A program made the translations under genes and the position numbers. Below are positions 18,010 to 29,593 of a stretch of 37,009 nt of DNA, piece by piece. This DNA comes from Mycoplasma_H phocimorsus (lineage in GTDB: Bacteria; Bacillota_I; Bacilli_A; Mycoplasmatales; Metamycoplasmataceae): assembly GCF_030077865.1 (NCBI RefSeq), contig NZ_JASDDP010000023.1; one strand, 5' to 3'. The notes beneath the pieces were generated by a model. It saw nothing but the letters and a program-made list of their open reading frames with translations. It was not told the DNA's origin and did not search any database. Positions within the stretch are counted from its first letter, which is position 1, and the number at the start of each line of letters is the position of its first letter.

Positions 18010-20082
18010 CTATCTATTAATTGCTTTCGATAGCAATTCTATTTCTTCTTTTGTTGATGTAATTCTTATGGTTGTATTTGTATAATTATCTTTATTATAT
18101 TTATCAATAATTTCAACTTTAGAGGCATCAATATTGTGCATTTTTAAATGCTCAGAAATTGATTGATTTTCTTCTACTTTAAAAGTAATATCTAATGAAA
18201 CTAAAGGGGTATTTTTATATTCATAATATGAATAAGTTTCATTATATTTTTGTTGAATAATTTCAACAAAAATAGAATTTGATAAGTCGAATTTAGGATT
18301 TAATTTTCCTATTCAACCAATAATATTTCCATTTTTAATAATTTGTGCAGATATATTCTTGTGTAAATAATTTTTTTCAAATTTCCTTAATTCAAATGAA
18401 CCTATAATATTGCTTAAATTTGCTTTTATTTCATTAAAGCTTTTTGTATTAGAACTAAACATGATAGATCTAATCCCATTATTAATCATTCCTTCTTCAA
18501 ATAAATTTAAACGAGTAATTTTTCTTTTGTAATTATAGTTAATTATCCTTAAAAAGGATGGGAGAAGGGAATTTCTAATAATAGAATTATTTTCTGAAAC
18601 ATATGTTTTTAATTTAATTTCATTTTCAAATGAAAATGGATTAAACATCATTTCTTCTTTATTTACAAGAGTATAAGTTAAAATGCCTTGATAGCCCATT
18701 GAACTTAGCTTAATATCATTATTATTTCAGGGCGCTACATTTGAAACCACTTTTAAATTATTATTTGTTTGAAAATGTGAATATCCATAAAATCTAAATA
18801 CTTCTTCTATAAAATCTTCAGTAGTTTTTATATCATATCTATAAACAGGTAATTTTGTTTTTTGGGCTGTAAAATCAAAGCCAAGTTGATTTAATTTAGC
18901 TTGAATTTTTTTAAAATCTGTACTTTTAGACATTTCAAAGTTTGCATATCTATCAAGCAATTCTTTAGAATATTCGACATATTCTCTTTCTGCGTCATGT
19001 TTAAAAATAACTACATTTTTAAGTACTTTTTTAAAATCAAAGCTAAATAAATTAATTAATCCTGCTGACACTTTTTTCATCGATAATATAGTGTTTCTGT
19101 TGCTTTTTTTATAAAATTTAAGGTTTTTTCTAACTACTTTTATGTTAGGAATAATTATTGTAAAAACAGGATCTTTAATTTTTGTTGTATTTTCAATACC
19201 TAAAATAATATTATTGTTTTCTGAATTAAGAACAACTAATTCATTTTGTAATTCAATTTTAAATGTTTTATCATCATTAACAACATAAATAGGTAAACCA
19301 TACATTAAACTTAAGTAGTTTGCATAGTTTGTAAATTTATCAGCTAATTTAACTTCGGATTTAACAAGTAATGCTTTTTCTTTAATAGTTAGTTCTGGAA
19401 CTTCTTTTAATTTAAAACTAACCATGTCTTCAATAATATTCATTTCATCAATAAGTGAATATCCAAAAGTTTTATGATGGGTCGTATAATATATTTTTGA
19501 TGGGTCAAAATTATTAACTTTTAAATCAAAATATGCTGCTAGTTCAAGTGACATTATTTTGTAAGAGTTGGCGTCATTTCTATTTGAAAGAATAGAAACA
19601 TCCACATAATAATCATTAAGATCTAGTTCATCAGAAACTTTTGATTCAAGTTTTGCTTCATAATTAAAAATTTTGCCTTTAACCTCTTCATTAAGATAAT
19701 TAGGATCTCAACCTAGTTCTTCTAAAGAACAAAACATTCCTTGTGATTGTACACCTTTTAATGATGTATTTTTAATAATAATATCGCCCACAAAACCTTC
19801 TGATTGAATTGCTATATAAGTTTTTCCTTCTTTGACACTATTATCAGTAGTTTGAATTACTCTTTGACCATTATTGAATTTCACTTCACAAACATTAAGC
19901 CTTTCGCCATTAGGATTTTTTGAAACAGAAAGAACTTTACAAAATTTAATATTTTTATATTTTAGGGGTTGAATTAATTCTTCAACTTCAAAACCTATAT
20001 CATTAATTGCATTAACAATTTCTTCATTGGTTAATGATTCATTTTTTAATAACTCTTTTAATTTATTTATTGAAAACTTCAT
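18010..20082 (-). CDS. pheT: Phenylalanine-tRNA ligase beta subunit
   Basis: 690 aa when several TGA codons are read as Trp. It forms the alpha2-beta2 enzyme with PheS that charges tRNA-Phe. Order of domains: N-terminal EMAP-like tRNA-binding domain (about 40-145), B3/B4 domain with an NRNDANS motif, B5 domain near 400-470, the catalytic-like region, and an FDX-ACB anticodon-binding domain at the end. It is about 100 residues shorter than the E. coli protein, as is usual in mycoplasmas. AGGGGG precedes ATG 20082, 8 nt after the pheS stop. Confidence 0.96.
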
Positions 20083-20090
20083 GCTTCCCC

Positions 20091-21041
20091 CTATTTATTT
20101 TTAAATTGATTTAAAAACCTTAAATCATTAATGTAAAATTCTCTAATATCTTTAATATTATATTTAATCATGGCAATTCTTTCAATACCTAATCCGGCAG
20201 CAAAACCATTCATATTGTTTGTATAACCAGCAGCTTTCATTACTTCAGGGTGAACCATACCAGCGCCTAAAATTTCTATTCAACAATTATTGTATCAAAC
20301 ATCAACTTCAACACTAGGTTCTGTAAAAGGGAAATAACTAGGTCTTAATCTAATTTCAATATTTGTTTCTAAAACATATGTTAAAAGATCTTTTAATGTT
20401 TCAATTAATTGGGAAAAACTAATTTCTCCAACACCAACAAAATCAAGTTGAGTAAACTGGTGAGAATGTGTTGCATCATCCTCATCATTACGATATACTT
20501 TTCCAATTGCATATGAATAAAATGATTTATTCTTATTAATTTCTAGTTCTCTAGCGCTCATGCCAGTGTTATGAGTTCTTAATAATGTTTCTTCATCTAT
20601 ATATAATGAATCTTGCATGTCTCTAGCAGGATGATCTTTAGTAATATTTAGTCTTTCAAAATTATATAAATCAGATTCTATTTCGCTATATTTTGATTCG
20701 TAATAATTATGGTTTAAAAACCATGTCCTTAATCTGTTTTCTATTAATTTAAGTGGGTGAATTGATCCAATTAAATTAACTGGCTCAAACATATCGATTT
20801 TGTCATTTTCCATTAATTCATTGATTCTATTTTCTTCAACATTAATAGCTGCTTGTTGAAATAAATGTTCATAATAAGCATTTAATTCTGATAACTTTTT
20901 ACCAATTATTTTTCTTTCTTCTATTGAAACACTTTTAATACTATTTTTTAAATTGGCAATCTCTGATCCGGGTCCATACACTTTATTTTTAGCATTCTTA
21001 AGATCTTCTAATGTTTTAATATTCTCTAGTTTTATCTCCAT
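20091..21041 (-). CDS. pheS: Phenylalanine-tRNA ligase alpha subunit
   Basis: 316 aa. It is the catalytic subunit of the phenylalanyl-tRNA synthetase. Class II motif 2 is visible as GKVYRNDEDDATHSHQFTQLD, and motif 3 as GFAAGLGIERIAM near the C-terminus. The usual acceptor-pocket motifs DHPARDMQD and RTHNT are present, and the N-terminal coiled coil that contacts tRNA is complete. Two TGA codons are read as Trp. AAAGGAG lies within the end of rarA, whose stop is 3 nt before the pheS ATG, so the two are translationally linked. Confidence 0.97.
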
Positions 21042-21044
21042 AAA

Positions 21045-22244
21045 TTAATCTCCTTTTTTAATTTCTTCTCAATATTTTTTATAAGCTTGTTCAACTTTAT
21101 TAGATCCATATTCAAAAAATTTAATATTCTTTATTTCTTTAGGTAAATATTGTTGTGAAATATAATTATTATTATAATCGTGTGGATATTTATATCCTTC
21201 ACCATATTTTAAGATTTTTGCTGAATTAAAATGATTATCTCTTAAATGATTTGGAACTTGAAAAATGTTCCCTTCTTTAATAAATTCTTTTACTTTTGAA
21301 GTTGCTTTATATACTGAATTAGATTTCGGCGCTATACATAATTCAATAATTATATATGTTAATGGAAGCATTGCTTCTGGCATACCTAATCGCTCAATTG
21401 CTTTAATAGCACTATCAACTTTCAAACTAAGATTATTTGAAGCTAATCCAACATCTTCATAAACCATAGCTTGAATTCTTCTAATAACATTATCAATATC
21501 ACCTGATTTAACTAATATATGTGAATAATATAATGCTGCATCAACGTCGCTTCCTCGAAGTGATTTATGAAATGCAGATAGCATATCATAATGTGCTGTG
21601 GCATCTTTATCAGAATTAAATGTTAAATTTGGTATTGCAATATTAATATCATTTTTTGTAATCTTTTTATTTCCAAATAAAACTGATAATAATTCAATAT
21701 TACTTAATACGCTACGATAATCACCATTAGAAAGTTTAATTATAACTTCTAGATTCTCTTTATTAATATTTAAATTAATTTCTTTATTTTCAATTTTTTG
21801 TTGAATATCTTGTGCAATTTCATCTTTTGTTAGTTTGTGAAATTCAAACAATTTCATTCTACTTCTAAGTGCAGGATTAACCTTAAAATAAGGATTTTCT
21901 GTAGTCGTAGCAATCACATAAATTTCTTTATTTTCTATTTTAGGCAATAATATATCTTGTTTATCTTTATTTAATCTATGAATTTCATCAATTATTAAAA
22001 TTTTGTTGTTGGCAATTTTTTCTTCAAGTTCTTTTTTGTTTTGAATAGTTGAATTAAAAATATCAAAAGGTAAATTATATGCTTTGGCGAGTGCTTTGGC
22101 ACAAGTTGTTTTGCCAATTCCTGGTTCCCCAAAAATTATTATATTAAGCAAGTGATTCTGCTCAACTAATTTTTTAAATAAAAAAACAATTTTTTTTTGG
22201 CCTATTATTTCATCTAAACTTTTAATATTTTCAACATCATTCAT
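21045..22244 (-). CDS. rarA: Replication-associated recombination protein A (MgsA/RarA AAA+ ATPase)
   Basis: 399 aa. The AAA+ ATPase acts at stalled replication forks. Walker A is GEPGIGKTT (39-47), Walker B is ILIIDEIHR (82-90), sensor 1 is in IATTTENP, and the arginine finger region is NPALRSRM. The C-terminal family region is intact, with SLRGSDVDAALYY, MVYEDVGLA and VPNHLRDNH. Most of the protein has no Trp; a single TGA Trp lies 8 residues before the stop, so a standard-code reading would lose only the tail. A TATAAT 15 nt before the ATG and AAAGG in the short leader mark the promoter of rarA-pheS-pheT. Confidence 0.95.
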
Positions 22245-22259
22245 AAATACCTTTTTTAA

Positions 22260-22265
22260 ATTATA
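22260..22265 (-). promoter_or_regulatory. Probable -10 box of the rarA-pheS-pheT operon
   Basis: TATAAT ends 15 nt before ATG 22244, giving a very short leader that just holds an AAAGG ribosome site. Confidence 0.5.
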
Positions 22266-22405
22266 CTATTTAAGTGGTATTAATTTAATTTATTAAATTA
22301 CTTATTGAAAATAACATATTAATAATTTTTAAATTTTTTCGTTTTTCTTTATTTATGGAGTAAAAATAATTAAATAATAGTTTGTTTATCGCTTTTATAA
22401 AATAC

Positions 22406-22441
22406 AAAACAACATCTGCTTAAAATTACAGATGTTGTTTT
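22406..22441. terminator. Strong hairpin terminator after hinT
   Basis: Perfect 13-bp stem (AAAACAACATCTG with CAGATGTTGTTTT) with a 10-nt loop. It lies 36 nt beyond the hinT stop (22478) on the minus strand and upstream of the rarA promoter, so it insulates the two operons. Confidence 0.9.
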
Positions 22442-22477
22442 CGTAATATTAAATTGAATCATTTTATAATTAGCTAT

Positions 22478-22807
22478 TTAAAATGGGAAAATGTGAATAT
22501 GACAATGCATTACAACTTGATTAGCTTCAACGCCATTATTCATCAATATTTTAAATGCTTTATAACCATTATTTTTAATAAATTTTTTGGCAAATTTAGC
22601 TGTTATTTTAAAATATTTTTTAATCTTATGGGCTGGTAAATCAAAAAGATTAACGTATTCTTCTTTTCAAATTGATAATAAATGATCTTTATGTGTTTGA
22701 TCTATATCTCAAATTACAATTACATTTTTATCTTCATACGCGATTCTTGATGGAACTTCTCTTCTTATTATTTTGCTAAAAATTGAATCATTATTTTTTT
22801 TCTTCAT
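22478..22807 (-). CDS. hinT: HIT family protein HinT
   Basis: 109 aa with two TGA Trp codons. The histidine triad is HCHIHIF at the very C-terminus, preceded by the family's NGxEANQVVMH segment. HinT hydrolyses purine nucleoside phosphoramidates such as AMP-lysine. In Mycoplasma hominis HinT binds the membrane proteins P60 and P80 encoded in the same operon; the same order is found here. ATG 22807 has GAGGAAA upstream, all inside the last codons of P60, with a 17-nt overlap of the two reading frames. The protein stops two residues after the triad, with none of the extra C-terminal tail seen in most Hint enzymes. Confidence 0.93.
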
Positions 22808-24017
22808 TAAATATTTCCTCAAGTACATCAAGTTTATAGCCTTGTGATTTAAAAAATTCAGCAACTTTTTTATCTAATTCTGGATCTACAATTGAAAGAA
22901 TAGCAGATAGCTTTTCTAATTGTTCTTTTGAATATATATCATCAAGTGTTAAATATGAAGTAAATTTTTCATATTTTTTAGAATCTGTTTTTTTTACTTT
23001 TTCAATAAATTGTTTGCTTGCTTTTTTCGCTTTAGGTAAAAAAACATTAATGTAAGCTAATTCAAATTTTTTTGTTTTAGAATTATAAATTTTAATAGGG
23101 TTTTCTGAAAGCTGATTTGGTGGAATAATAATTTCTTTATTGTAATCATAAAAACCTGTGCGATGTTCAATTTCTTCTTTAAGTAAAATTTCTTTACTAA
23201 ACATTGAATTAAGTTTTTCAAATCCTGCTAAACCGTTATTTTTAAAACCTTGATAACCCAATAATTTGCTTTCATCTATATCAGATTTATTATATGAATT
23301 TTTAATTAATAATTCAGGTGCAGATTTATTTAAGGTTGTTGTTTCTTTAATTAAAAAATTATTGAAATCTTCTAATTTAGAAATTTGCTCAGATATTTTT
23401 GAATATATATCTGAATTATTTGAAGAAACAAAACTTCATTGTTGAGAAACTTTATTTTTAATTAAATAATTTATTAAGTTGTAATTTTTTAAATCAATTT
23501 CGTAGTCTAAAACTAAAGGAGATGCTTTTTTAAGTGCTTCTTCATTTTCTTCTAAAAAATATTTTTGTGCTAAATACATTTTATTAATGGTAAATTCTAT
23601 TTTTGTTCTTGGATTAGTAAAATATTTTTTAAACCTTTTTACATCAGGAATTACACCTGGTGTAGCAATATTATCAAAATTTAAAAATTGACTTCATTCT
23701 TTTTCTTCCTTTTCAGCAAAGAAATTGCTATTTGTGCTTAAATTGTAAGCTGCAAATATTTTAAATAGCTCGTATGAATTTTTAAAATATTTTGAATTCT
23801 CATTATTAAATTCATTTAATAATTTGTCAATATCTTTTTTATATAAGTCGGCTACAATGGCTTTTGTAAGAATAGCATTATTAATAAATGCTTTGTCTGC
23901 CTCTATCTTTTTTTCTTGTTCAAGACGTTCAGATGTTTTTACATCCTTACCACATGAAATTGTAATAATAGGAAACATTGTAATTGGAGTTAACATTAAT
24001 ATTTTTCTAAATTTCAT
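22791..24017 (-). CDS. HinT-interacting membrane complex lipoprotein P60
   Basis: 408 aa with TGA as Trp. The signal peptide ends in a lipobox TISC (Cys22), so the protein is lipid-anchored and faces outward. The mature part is Lys/Glu/Asn-rich and mostly helical, without catalytic motifs. Identity rests on the lipoprotein N-terminus, size and the fixed gene order P80-P60-hinT, known from M. hominis. How a surface lipoprotein contacts cytosolic HinT is explained there by the membrane-spanning P80. The ATG is 1 nt after the P80 stop, and its last 17 nt overlap hinT. Confidence 0.87.
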
Positions 24018-24018
24018 A

Positions 24019-26256
24019 TTACTCTCCTCCCTTTATTTCTTTTTCAATAAGAGTTCTTATTTGTTCAACTGCATCTTCTGCAATCACTTTTTTCTGGTTG
24101 TCTACTAAAATAATTTTTCCGTCTTTTCTTTGTATATTTTTAACAAATTGGTTTGAGTTAATTCTATCTTTAATAAATTTGTCTACATCGTTAAAAATTT
24201 TTAATTGATTTTCAATACTTTTTTTATTATTTTCTTTCACAAATATATCAATTACAGTTTCTTGGTTTTTTAATAAAGAATTAACTATTTCTTGTTTATA
24301 TTTTTTAGAAAGTGTTATTAAATCTTTATTAATATTAAATTCTTCTTTAGTTATGTTTTTTAACATTTGCTCTTGAATTTTGTGCTCTGTATTAAATTTA
24401 GTTATTGCTTCAAGATATTTGTATTTTTCACTTTTGCCGTTAAATGTATTTTGTGCATCTGAAATAATTTTGTTAAAAATTTCTTCTTTTGTTGCTATTT
24501 CTTTTTCATAAGAAATAAGTAATAAACTTTTCTCTGTAGGAACAACATTAACTATAGAATCACCATTTTTGTATTTATAAGAAAGTAGCGCATTAGCTCC
24601 ATCTTCAGAGTAAAAAATGTTTTTAATTTTTCTTCCAAAAATCTCTTTAATAGCATCATCACTAAATGAGTTAAAATAATCTTTGATCATTTCATTGTAT
24701 CTAATTACTTGTTCTACTGTTTGAGGATTGCCAAAATTTGAAAGTTTTCATAATCAATTTAATTTTGAATCTTTTGTGCTTAAATCTGAAATAAGTATTT
24801 TTTTAAATTCACTAAAAGCTTTATAAAGTAAATTATCATTAGAATTTCAGCTGGCAAAAGTTTGATTATTAAAGTTTAAAGATGAATTAGAGAATAATGT
24901 AAGAATTTCTTCAGCTGCTTTTTCAGTTGCAAAATTCTCAAATGATTGAATTGGATTAATACCTTGAGAAAATCCTCCTAAACCATTTGATGTAATAGCA
25001 TCCATATAAATATTTAAAAAACCATTTTTTAATTTACCTTGTTTTGAATCGTTAGCTTTATTATCAGCAAAAAATCTCATAAACACATTAAAGTTATCAT
25101 GAGAATAAAAATCTTTTTGTTCATTTTCATCAAGAAATTCATACTCATTATTAAGCTGTTTACTTATTGTTTTTGAAAATAAATTAATTAAACCTTCTTT
25201 TGTTATCTTTCATGCTCCGCGATCTAAATCTTTATAATCAATTTGAATTGGTAACTGAGCTTTTGTAACTGAATATTTATTTTGAGATTTTGCAAATTCT
25301 TCAATAATAGGTAAAAAGCTGCGTTTTGATTTATCTAAAGAGAAACTGTTGTTTAAAAGTGCTATTGTTTTTTTGTTTTCTAAACTTGAATCAGAATCAA
25401 TAATAAAGTTTTGTTTTTCAATATTAGGGTTTTTTATATCTACTTGAACAAGTAATTTATCTCTAAAAACATATGAATCTTTTTTATAAGCTATGCCTTT
25501 ATCTTTATTCTCAATAACTTCATTATTTTTTACTTCAAGTTCAAAAATATTTCTACGAGCTTTTCTATTTCAATCTTTATAGCTAAACATTGATTCATCA
25601 GCTTGAACATATCTTCTTAAAGCGTCTTTTTTAATGTTTTTTATCGTGCTATATGTAGCTGCTTCTTCGGATGTTTTAGCCTCAGCATAATTTGTTGAAA
25701 GATATGAAATAAACTCACTTTCTCATTTTTCACGATAATTCTTTTTATAAAACTTTTCTTGATCTTTAATTTTATTTAATTCTTCTTTTTTAAGATCATC
25801 AAAAGATTTTAATGCAATATTAGTGAATTTATCTTCACCCTCAAGTAATGAATTATTTAAAATATATTCAAATTTTAATGAGTCTTGATATTCTTCTTCA
25901 TACAGTTTTTTAATAATTTCATTACTAAAATCATTTAACAATTTATCTTGTGTTTCTTTATCGGTTGTTGCAATATAATTTTGAATTTGTCCATAATTAA
26001 TTTCTTTTGTGCTTCCATCTTTACTAATAAATTTAAAAATATTTGACTTATTATTAAATTCATTTATATTATTAATTTTTACTTCATTAATTGTAAGTGG
26101 AACACCAATTCCAATTACAGTTGCAGCACCTAAAAAACCTAAAATAGTGTATGTTGCAATTCTTGTTTTTTTAGATTTTAATGTTATCTTTTCTTCTTGT
26201 GTATTCTTTCTTGCTAACTTCTCAAAAAAGGTCTCTTTTTTTTCTTTTTTAGCCAT
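24019..26256 (-). CDS. HinT-interacting membrane complex protein P80
   Basis: 745 aa with TGA as Trp. A charged cytosolic N-terminus (Lys/Glu-rich, about residues 1-31) is followed by one membrane helix (about 32-54, ending GVPLTI), then a long extracellular helical region. This N-in topology would expose the first 30 residues to HinT, as proposed in M. hominis. No catalytic motif is seen. AAGGAGT precedes the ATG, and a -10 box lies 40 nt upstream. It is the first gene of P80-P60-hinT. Confidence 0.87.
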
Positions 26257-26295
26257 ATCGACTCCTTATTTAAATCTAATTTAATATTAAATATA

Positions 26296-26301
26296 ATTAT
26301 A
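26296..26301 (-). promoter_or_regulatory. Probable -10 box of the P80-P60-hinT operon
   Basis: TATAAT on the minus strand 39 nt upstream of ATG 26256, in an A/T-only stretch, so by itself weak evidence. Confidence 0.4.
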
Positions 26302-26518
26302 AATAATAATTAATTAAATAATTAAATAAATATAACATTAATAGCTCGTATTTTATTATTTAATGCTGTTTTTATTGCCTTTTTATATATAAAATTTTTT
26401 ATAAATATTTAATAATAATTTACAAATTAAATCTTGTTTTTTAAACAGCAATTGTTAACAAAAAGTAGATTTTAAATAAATTACATTGTGTTTTTTGTTT
26501 CTATTTTTAATAATAAAA

Positions 26519-26524
26519 TATAAT
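26519..26524 (+). promoter_or_regulatory. -10 box with leaderless start for the LicD-like gene
   Basis: TATAAT ends 6 nt before ATG 26531. A TTGTTT hexamer 18 nt upstream (26495-26500) is a plausible -35. There is no ribosome-binding site, so the transcript should start at the ATG. Confidence 0.55.
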
Positions 26525-26530
26525 TCAAGC

Positions 26531-27142
26531 ATGAACTATAAAACAAAAAATATTGTCGCGTTATTAAAATTAAAGAAATTGCTTGATAAACATAAAATAA
26601 ATTATTCTTTATCTAAAAAAATGCTTGATTTTATCAAAGGAAATAATAGTGTATTTGAAGAACCTGATTATAGAATTGTTATGAATTACAAAGACTATTT
26701 TCGTTTAAAAAGAATTGAAGAAAAATGGTTTTTTGATAATACAGATTCATTAAATAATTATCTTCTTCCTTACTTTAAGGATGATGAATCAATAATATTT
26801 ATTGATTTAGTTATTCCAACAAATTCAAAAGTTATTGAGAAAAACTTTAGTTTATTTTTGATTAGTAATTTTGTTTTTATAAAACAATATCCTCATTTGT
26901 TTTCAAAAATAACTAAAGTTAAAGTTAAGTTATGTAAAATTTTTAATACTTTTATAACTAAAAAATTTTTATCATTAAATACGCTTGTTAATAAATTTGT
27001 GGTTAATGAATTTTCTGAATATATATTACTTAATAACGAATTAGAAAAACCGTTTACTTCAACTTATCAAAATATTTCTTTTTTAACAAAAACAATTATG
27101 TTTAAAAACGTTGAGTTTAAATACTTTTTTGAATTTGAATAA
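26531..27142 (+). CDS. Degenerate LicD-like protein
   Basis: 203 aa from the chosen ATG 26531; an in-frame ATG at 26486 would put the promoter inside the gene. By eye the first 60 residues line up with LicD-type phosphotransferases: HKINYSL for the xxYxLxxGTLLG start, then a spacing-matched EEPDYRIVMNYKDYFRL where LicD has the PWDDDIDIxMxxEDY metal-binding site. Only one Asp remains, so catalysis is unlikely. The end (KPFTSTYQ...TIMFKNVEFKYFF) resembles the middle of LicD, and the conserved C-terminus is missing. It uses TGG, not TGA, for its visible Trp. Either a decaying gene or a pseudoenzyme; it is still fully open. Confidence 0.6.
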   Translation: MNYKTKNIVALLKLKKLLDKHKINYSLSKKMLDFIKGNNSVFEEPDYRIVMNYKDYFRLKRIEEKWFFDNTDSLNNYLLPYFKDDESIIFIDLVIPTNSKVIEKNFSLFLISNFVFIKQYPHLFSKITKVKVKLCKIFNTFITKKFLSLNTLVNKFVVNEFSEYILLNNELEKPFTSTYQNISFLTKTIMFKNVEFKYFFEFE

Positions 27143-27345
27143 TGATTTATTGCAAAATATATTGTATTTTTATTTTTGGTTAAAAAACAGGCAATTATTA
27201 TTTTAAAATAGCATTTTATGAAAATGTTTTTCATTCGTTTTACATAGAATTTTTTAAAAATTTGCTCTTTTTGTTGCTTTTTATTCTTTTTGTATTTTTT
27301 CATTGCAATATAAGCAAATTATTTAAATCAACAAATTATATAATA

Positions 27346-27351
27346 TATAAT
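27346..27351 (+). promoter_or_regulatory. Probable -10 box of asnA
   Basis: TATAAT 43 nt upstream of ATG 27395; a second, overlapping TATAAT lies at 27339-27344. The leader carries GGAAGG as the ribosome site. No T-box-like structure is seen. Confidence 0.4.
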
Positions 27352-27394
27352 TTTAATATAAATGAATGTTATATACAGATCGGAAGGTTTATAA

Positions 27395-28393
27395 ATGAAT
27401 AGTGAAGTTATATATAAAAGTTTATTGTCAGTAAAAGAGACTCAATATGCTATTGATCAAGTTAGGAAGACTTTTCAAAATCAGTTCTCAAAAAAATTAA
27501 AGCTTCTTCGTGTTACAGCGCCCTTATTTGTAACAGAAGAATCAAAAATTAATGACGGGTTAAATGGTGATGTTCCTGTTAGATTTAAAGTTAAAGGTTA
27601 TTTAGATACAGAATTACAAATAGTTCATTCGTTAGCAAAATGAAAACGTGTGGCTTTACAAAAATACGGTTTTGGAATTCATGAAGGTATTTATACTGAT
27701 ATGAATGCAATACGTAGATATGAAATTTTGGATAATACTCACTCATTTTATGTTGATCAATGAGATTGAGAGTTCTTTATTAGAGAAAAAGAGGCAAACA
27801 GTGGTTTTTTAAAGAAAACTGTTAAAAAAATTTATGATGTTTTTTTGTATGTAGAAAAGAAAATAAATAAAGAGTTTCCTGTTTTATCTCATAAATTGCC
27901 AGAACGGCTTACATTTGTAACAAGTACAGAATTATTAGATATGTATCCTGGTTTAACTCCTGAAGAAAGAGAATATGCATTTGCTAAAAAACATAAAGCT
28001 TTTTTTGTTTCGCAAATTGGTTTTCCATTATTAAATGGTGAACCGCATGATAAACGTGCTTTTGACTATGATAACTGAAAATTAAATGGTGATTTGATCG
28101 TTTATGATGCCGTTAATAATCAAGCATTAGAATTAACTTCAATGGGTATTAGGGTGGATGCTAAAGCATTGAAAAAGCAACAAATTGCTGCTGAAAAACC
28201 TAATTCTGAATTAGGGGCATACCACATGAAAATTTATAACAAAGAATTACCTCTTTCTATAGGTGGTGGAATTGGCCAAAGTAGATTATGTATGTTTTTA
28301 CTAGAGAAAAAACATATTGGGGAAGTTCAAGCTTCATTTTGACCAGATGATATGATTGCTTCTTTAAAATCGATCGGTGTTAAATTACTTTAA
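27395..28393 (+). CDS. asnA: Aspartate-ammonia ligase (asparagine synthetase A)
   Basis: 332 aa with several TGA Trp codons. It makes asparagine from aspartate, ammonia and ATP, and has a class II tRNA-synthetase-like fold. Family motifs are plain: SVKETQYAID at the start, NDGLNGVP-like (here NDGLNGDVPVRF), LAKWKRVAL, EGIYTDMNAIRRDE-like (here EGIYTDMNAIRRYE), HSFYVDQWDWE, and the C-terminal SIGGGIGQSRLCM ATP-binding motif. In most copies the IRR segment is followed by DE; here Asp is replaced by Tyr. A GGAAGG site precedes the ATG, and a terminator overlaps the stop. Confidence 0.97.
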
Positions 28394-28415
28394 GAGCTAA
28401 ATAGCTCTTTTTTTC
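28392..28415 (+). terminator. Terminator of asnA
   Basis: Stem AAGAGCT with AGCTCTT starting within the stop codon, followed by a run of T. Confidence 0.85.
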
Positions 28416-28439
28416 TTGCTTTTTTTTGAAGAATAATAA

Positions 28440-28462
28440 AAAGCACAAATTTAATGTGCTTT
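28440..28462 (-). terminator. Terminator of dnaA-dnaN
   Basis: Stem AAAGCACA with TGTGCTTT, 7-nt loop, 14 nt past the dnaN stop, followed on the minus strand by a T-rich run. Confidence 0.8.
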
Positions 28463-28475
28463 AACTGTAATAAAA

Positions 28476-29582
28476 TTATCTTCTTGTTAAGGTTGCAATA
28501 TAATGAACTATTCCATTTAATGGCATATTACAAATAAATACATGTTCAGCTTCTGAACCTACTGACAAACTAATTGTTTGATCTGTTGTCTTAATTGCAT
28601 CAATTAAAAATTTATTGTTAATATCAATTTCTTGTTCAATCCCTTTAAATAAAAAATCAGAAGTTGATGATTCCATAATACCAAATGCTGGTGTTTGTGA
28701 CTTAACTGTTACTTTATTTTTTTGTAATTGTAATGTGATTTTATTATCCTGAACACTAGAATCTTGAATAACTTTATTAAGAAGATTATTTAGTTCACTT
28801 TTTTTAATTTCAATAGTTGTTACTTGAGATTGATCAAGTTGTTGTAAGTGTTTTGAAAAATCAATATACATTACAGACGCTAATTTTGTTTTAATAATTA
28901 AATTATCATTTTTTACAGAAAGTTCATTATCATTAACATAAACTTGAACTCTCTCGCCAAGATCTTCAACTCAAATTCTTTTAAGATGTTTTTCTTTTAC
29001 TACAAAGTTTTTATTCATTTCTGTTTTAACATTTGTTTGTGCATATGAAAGTCTTCAACTATCACTTGCTCCCATAGTTAAAATATTTTCTAAAACTGAA
29101 ATATGGATTGAAGATGTTTGAGGCTTGTCATCACCTGGCTCTGTTGAAGATGAAACACCTGTGAATAATCTTTTAAATTCTTTAAAGTCTAAAATCATTT
29201 CACTACCAGAAACAGAAAAATCTATATAAGGATAATCTTGTGAATTAAAAATTGGTAATTGATATTTAGTATTATTTGAATTAATTAATAATACATTTTT
29301 ATTTTTAACAATTTGAATTTCTTTTTCTGATTTATCTATCATTTGTTTAAATAATTTCGCGTTTACAACTACTTGCCCTGTCTCATATATTTCAAGTTTA
29401 TTATCTTGTTTAATTCTTGCTTTAATTGATATTTCTTCATCCGAACCAATTAATTGAATTTCTTTTTCTAAAACTCTAATACTAATACCTTGTCTAATTA
29501 TATGAGCATTGCTATCATCAATCATTCTGCTTACTACTTTTAAGTATTTATTAAGCACACCTTTATCTATTTTAAAATTCAT
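28476..29582 (-). CDS. dnaN: DNA polymerase III beta sliding clamp
   Basis: 368 aa with TGA Trp codons. The ring-shaped dimer that tethers the replicase to DNA. Three clamp-like domains are apparent; the C-terminus ends in the LNGIVHYIATLTRR segment where other clamps have MPM/LPxRL. Here the client-binding tail is changed to a short ...TLTRR end. AAAGGAG precedes the ATG, 11 nt after the dnaA stop, so the two are cotranscribed away from the origin. Confidence 0.95.
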
Positions 29583-29593
29583 TTTTTTCTCCT

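Noticed and set aside
27067..27303. 78-codon minus-strand frame after the LicD-like gene
   Set aside because: Lys/Phe-rich product of A/T runs, overlapping the 3' end of the LicD-like gene, with no promoter or ribosome site.
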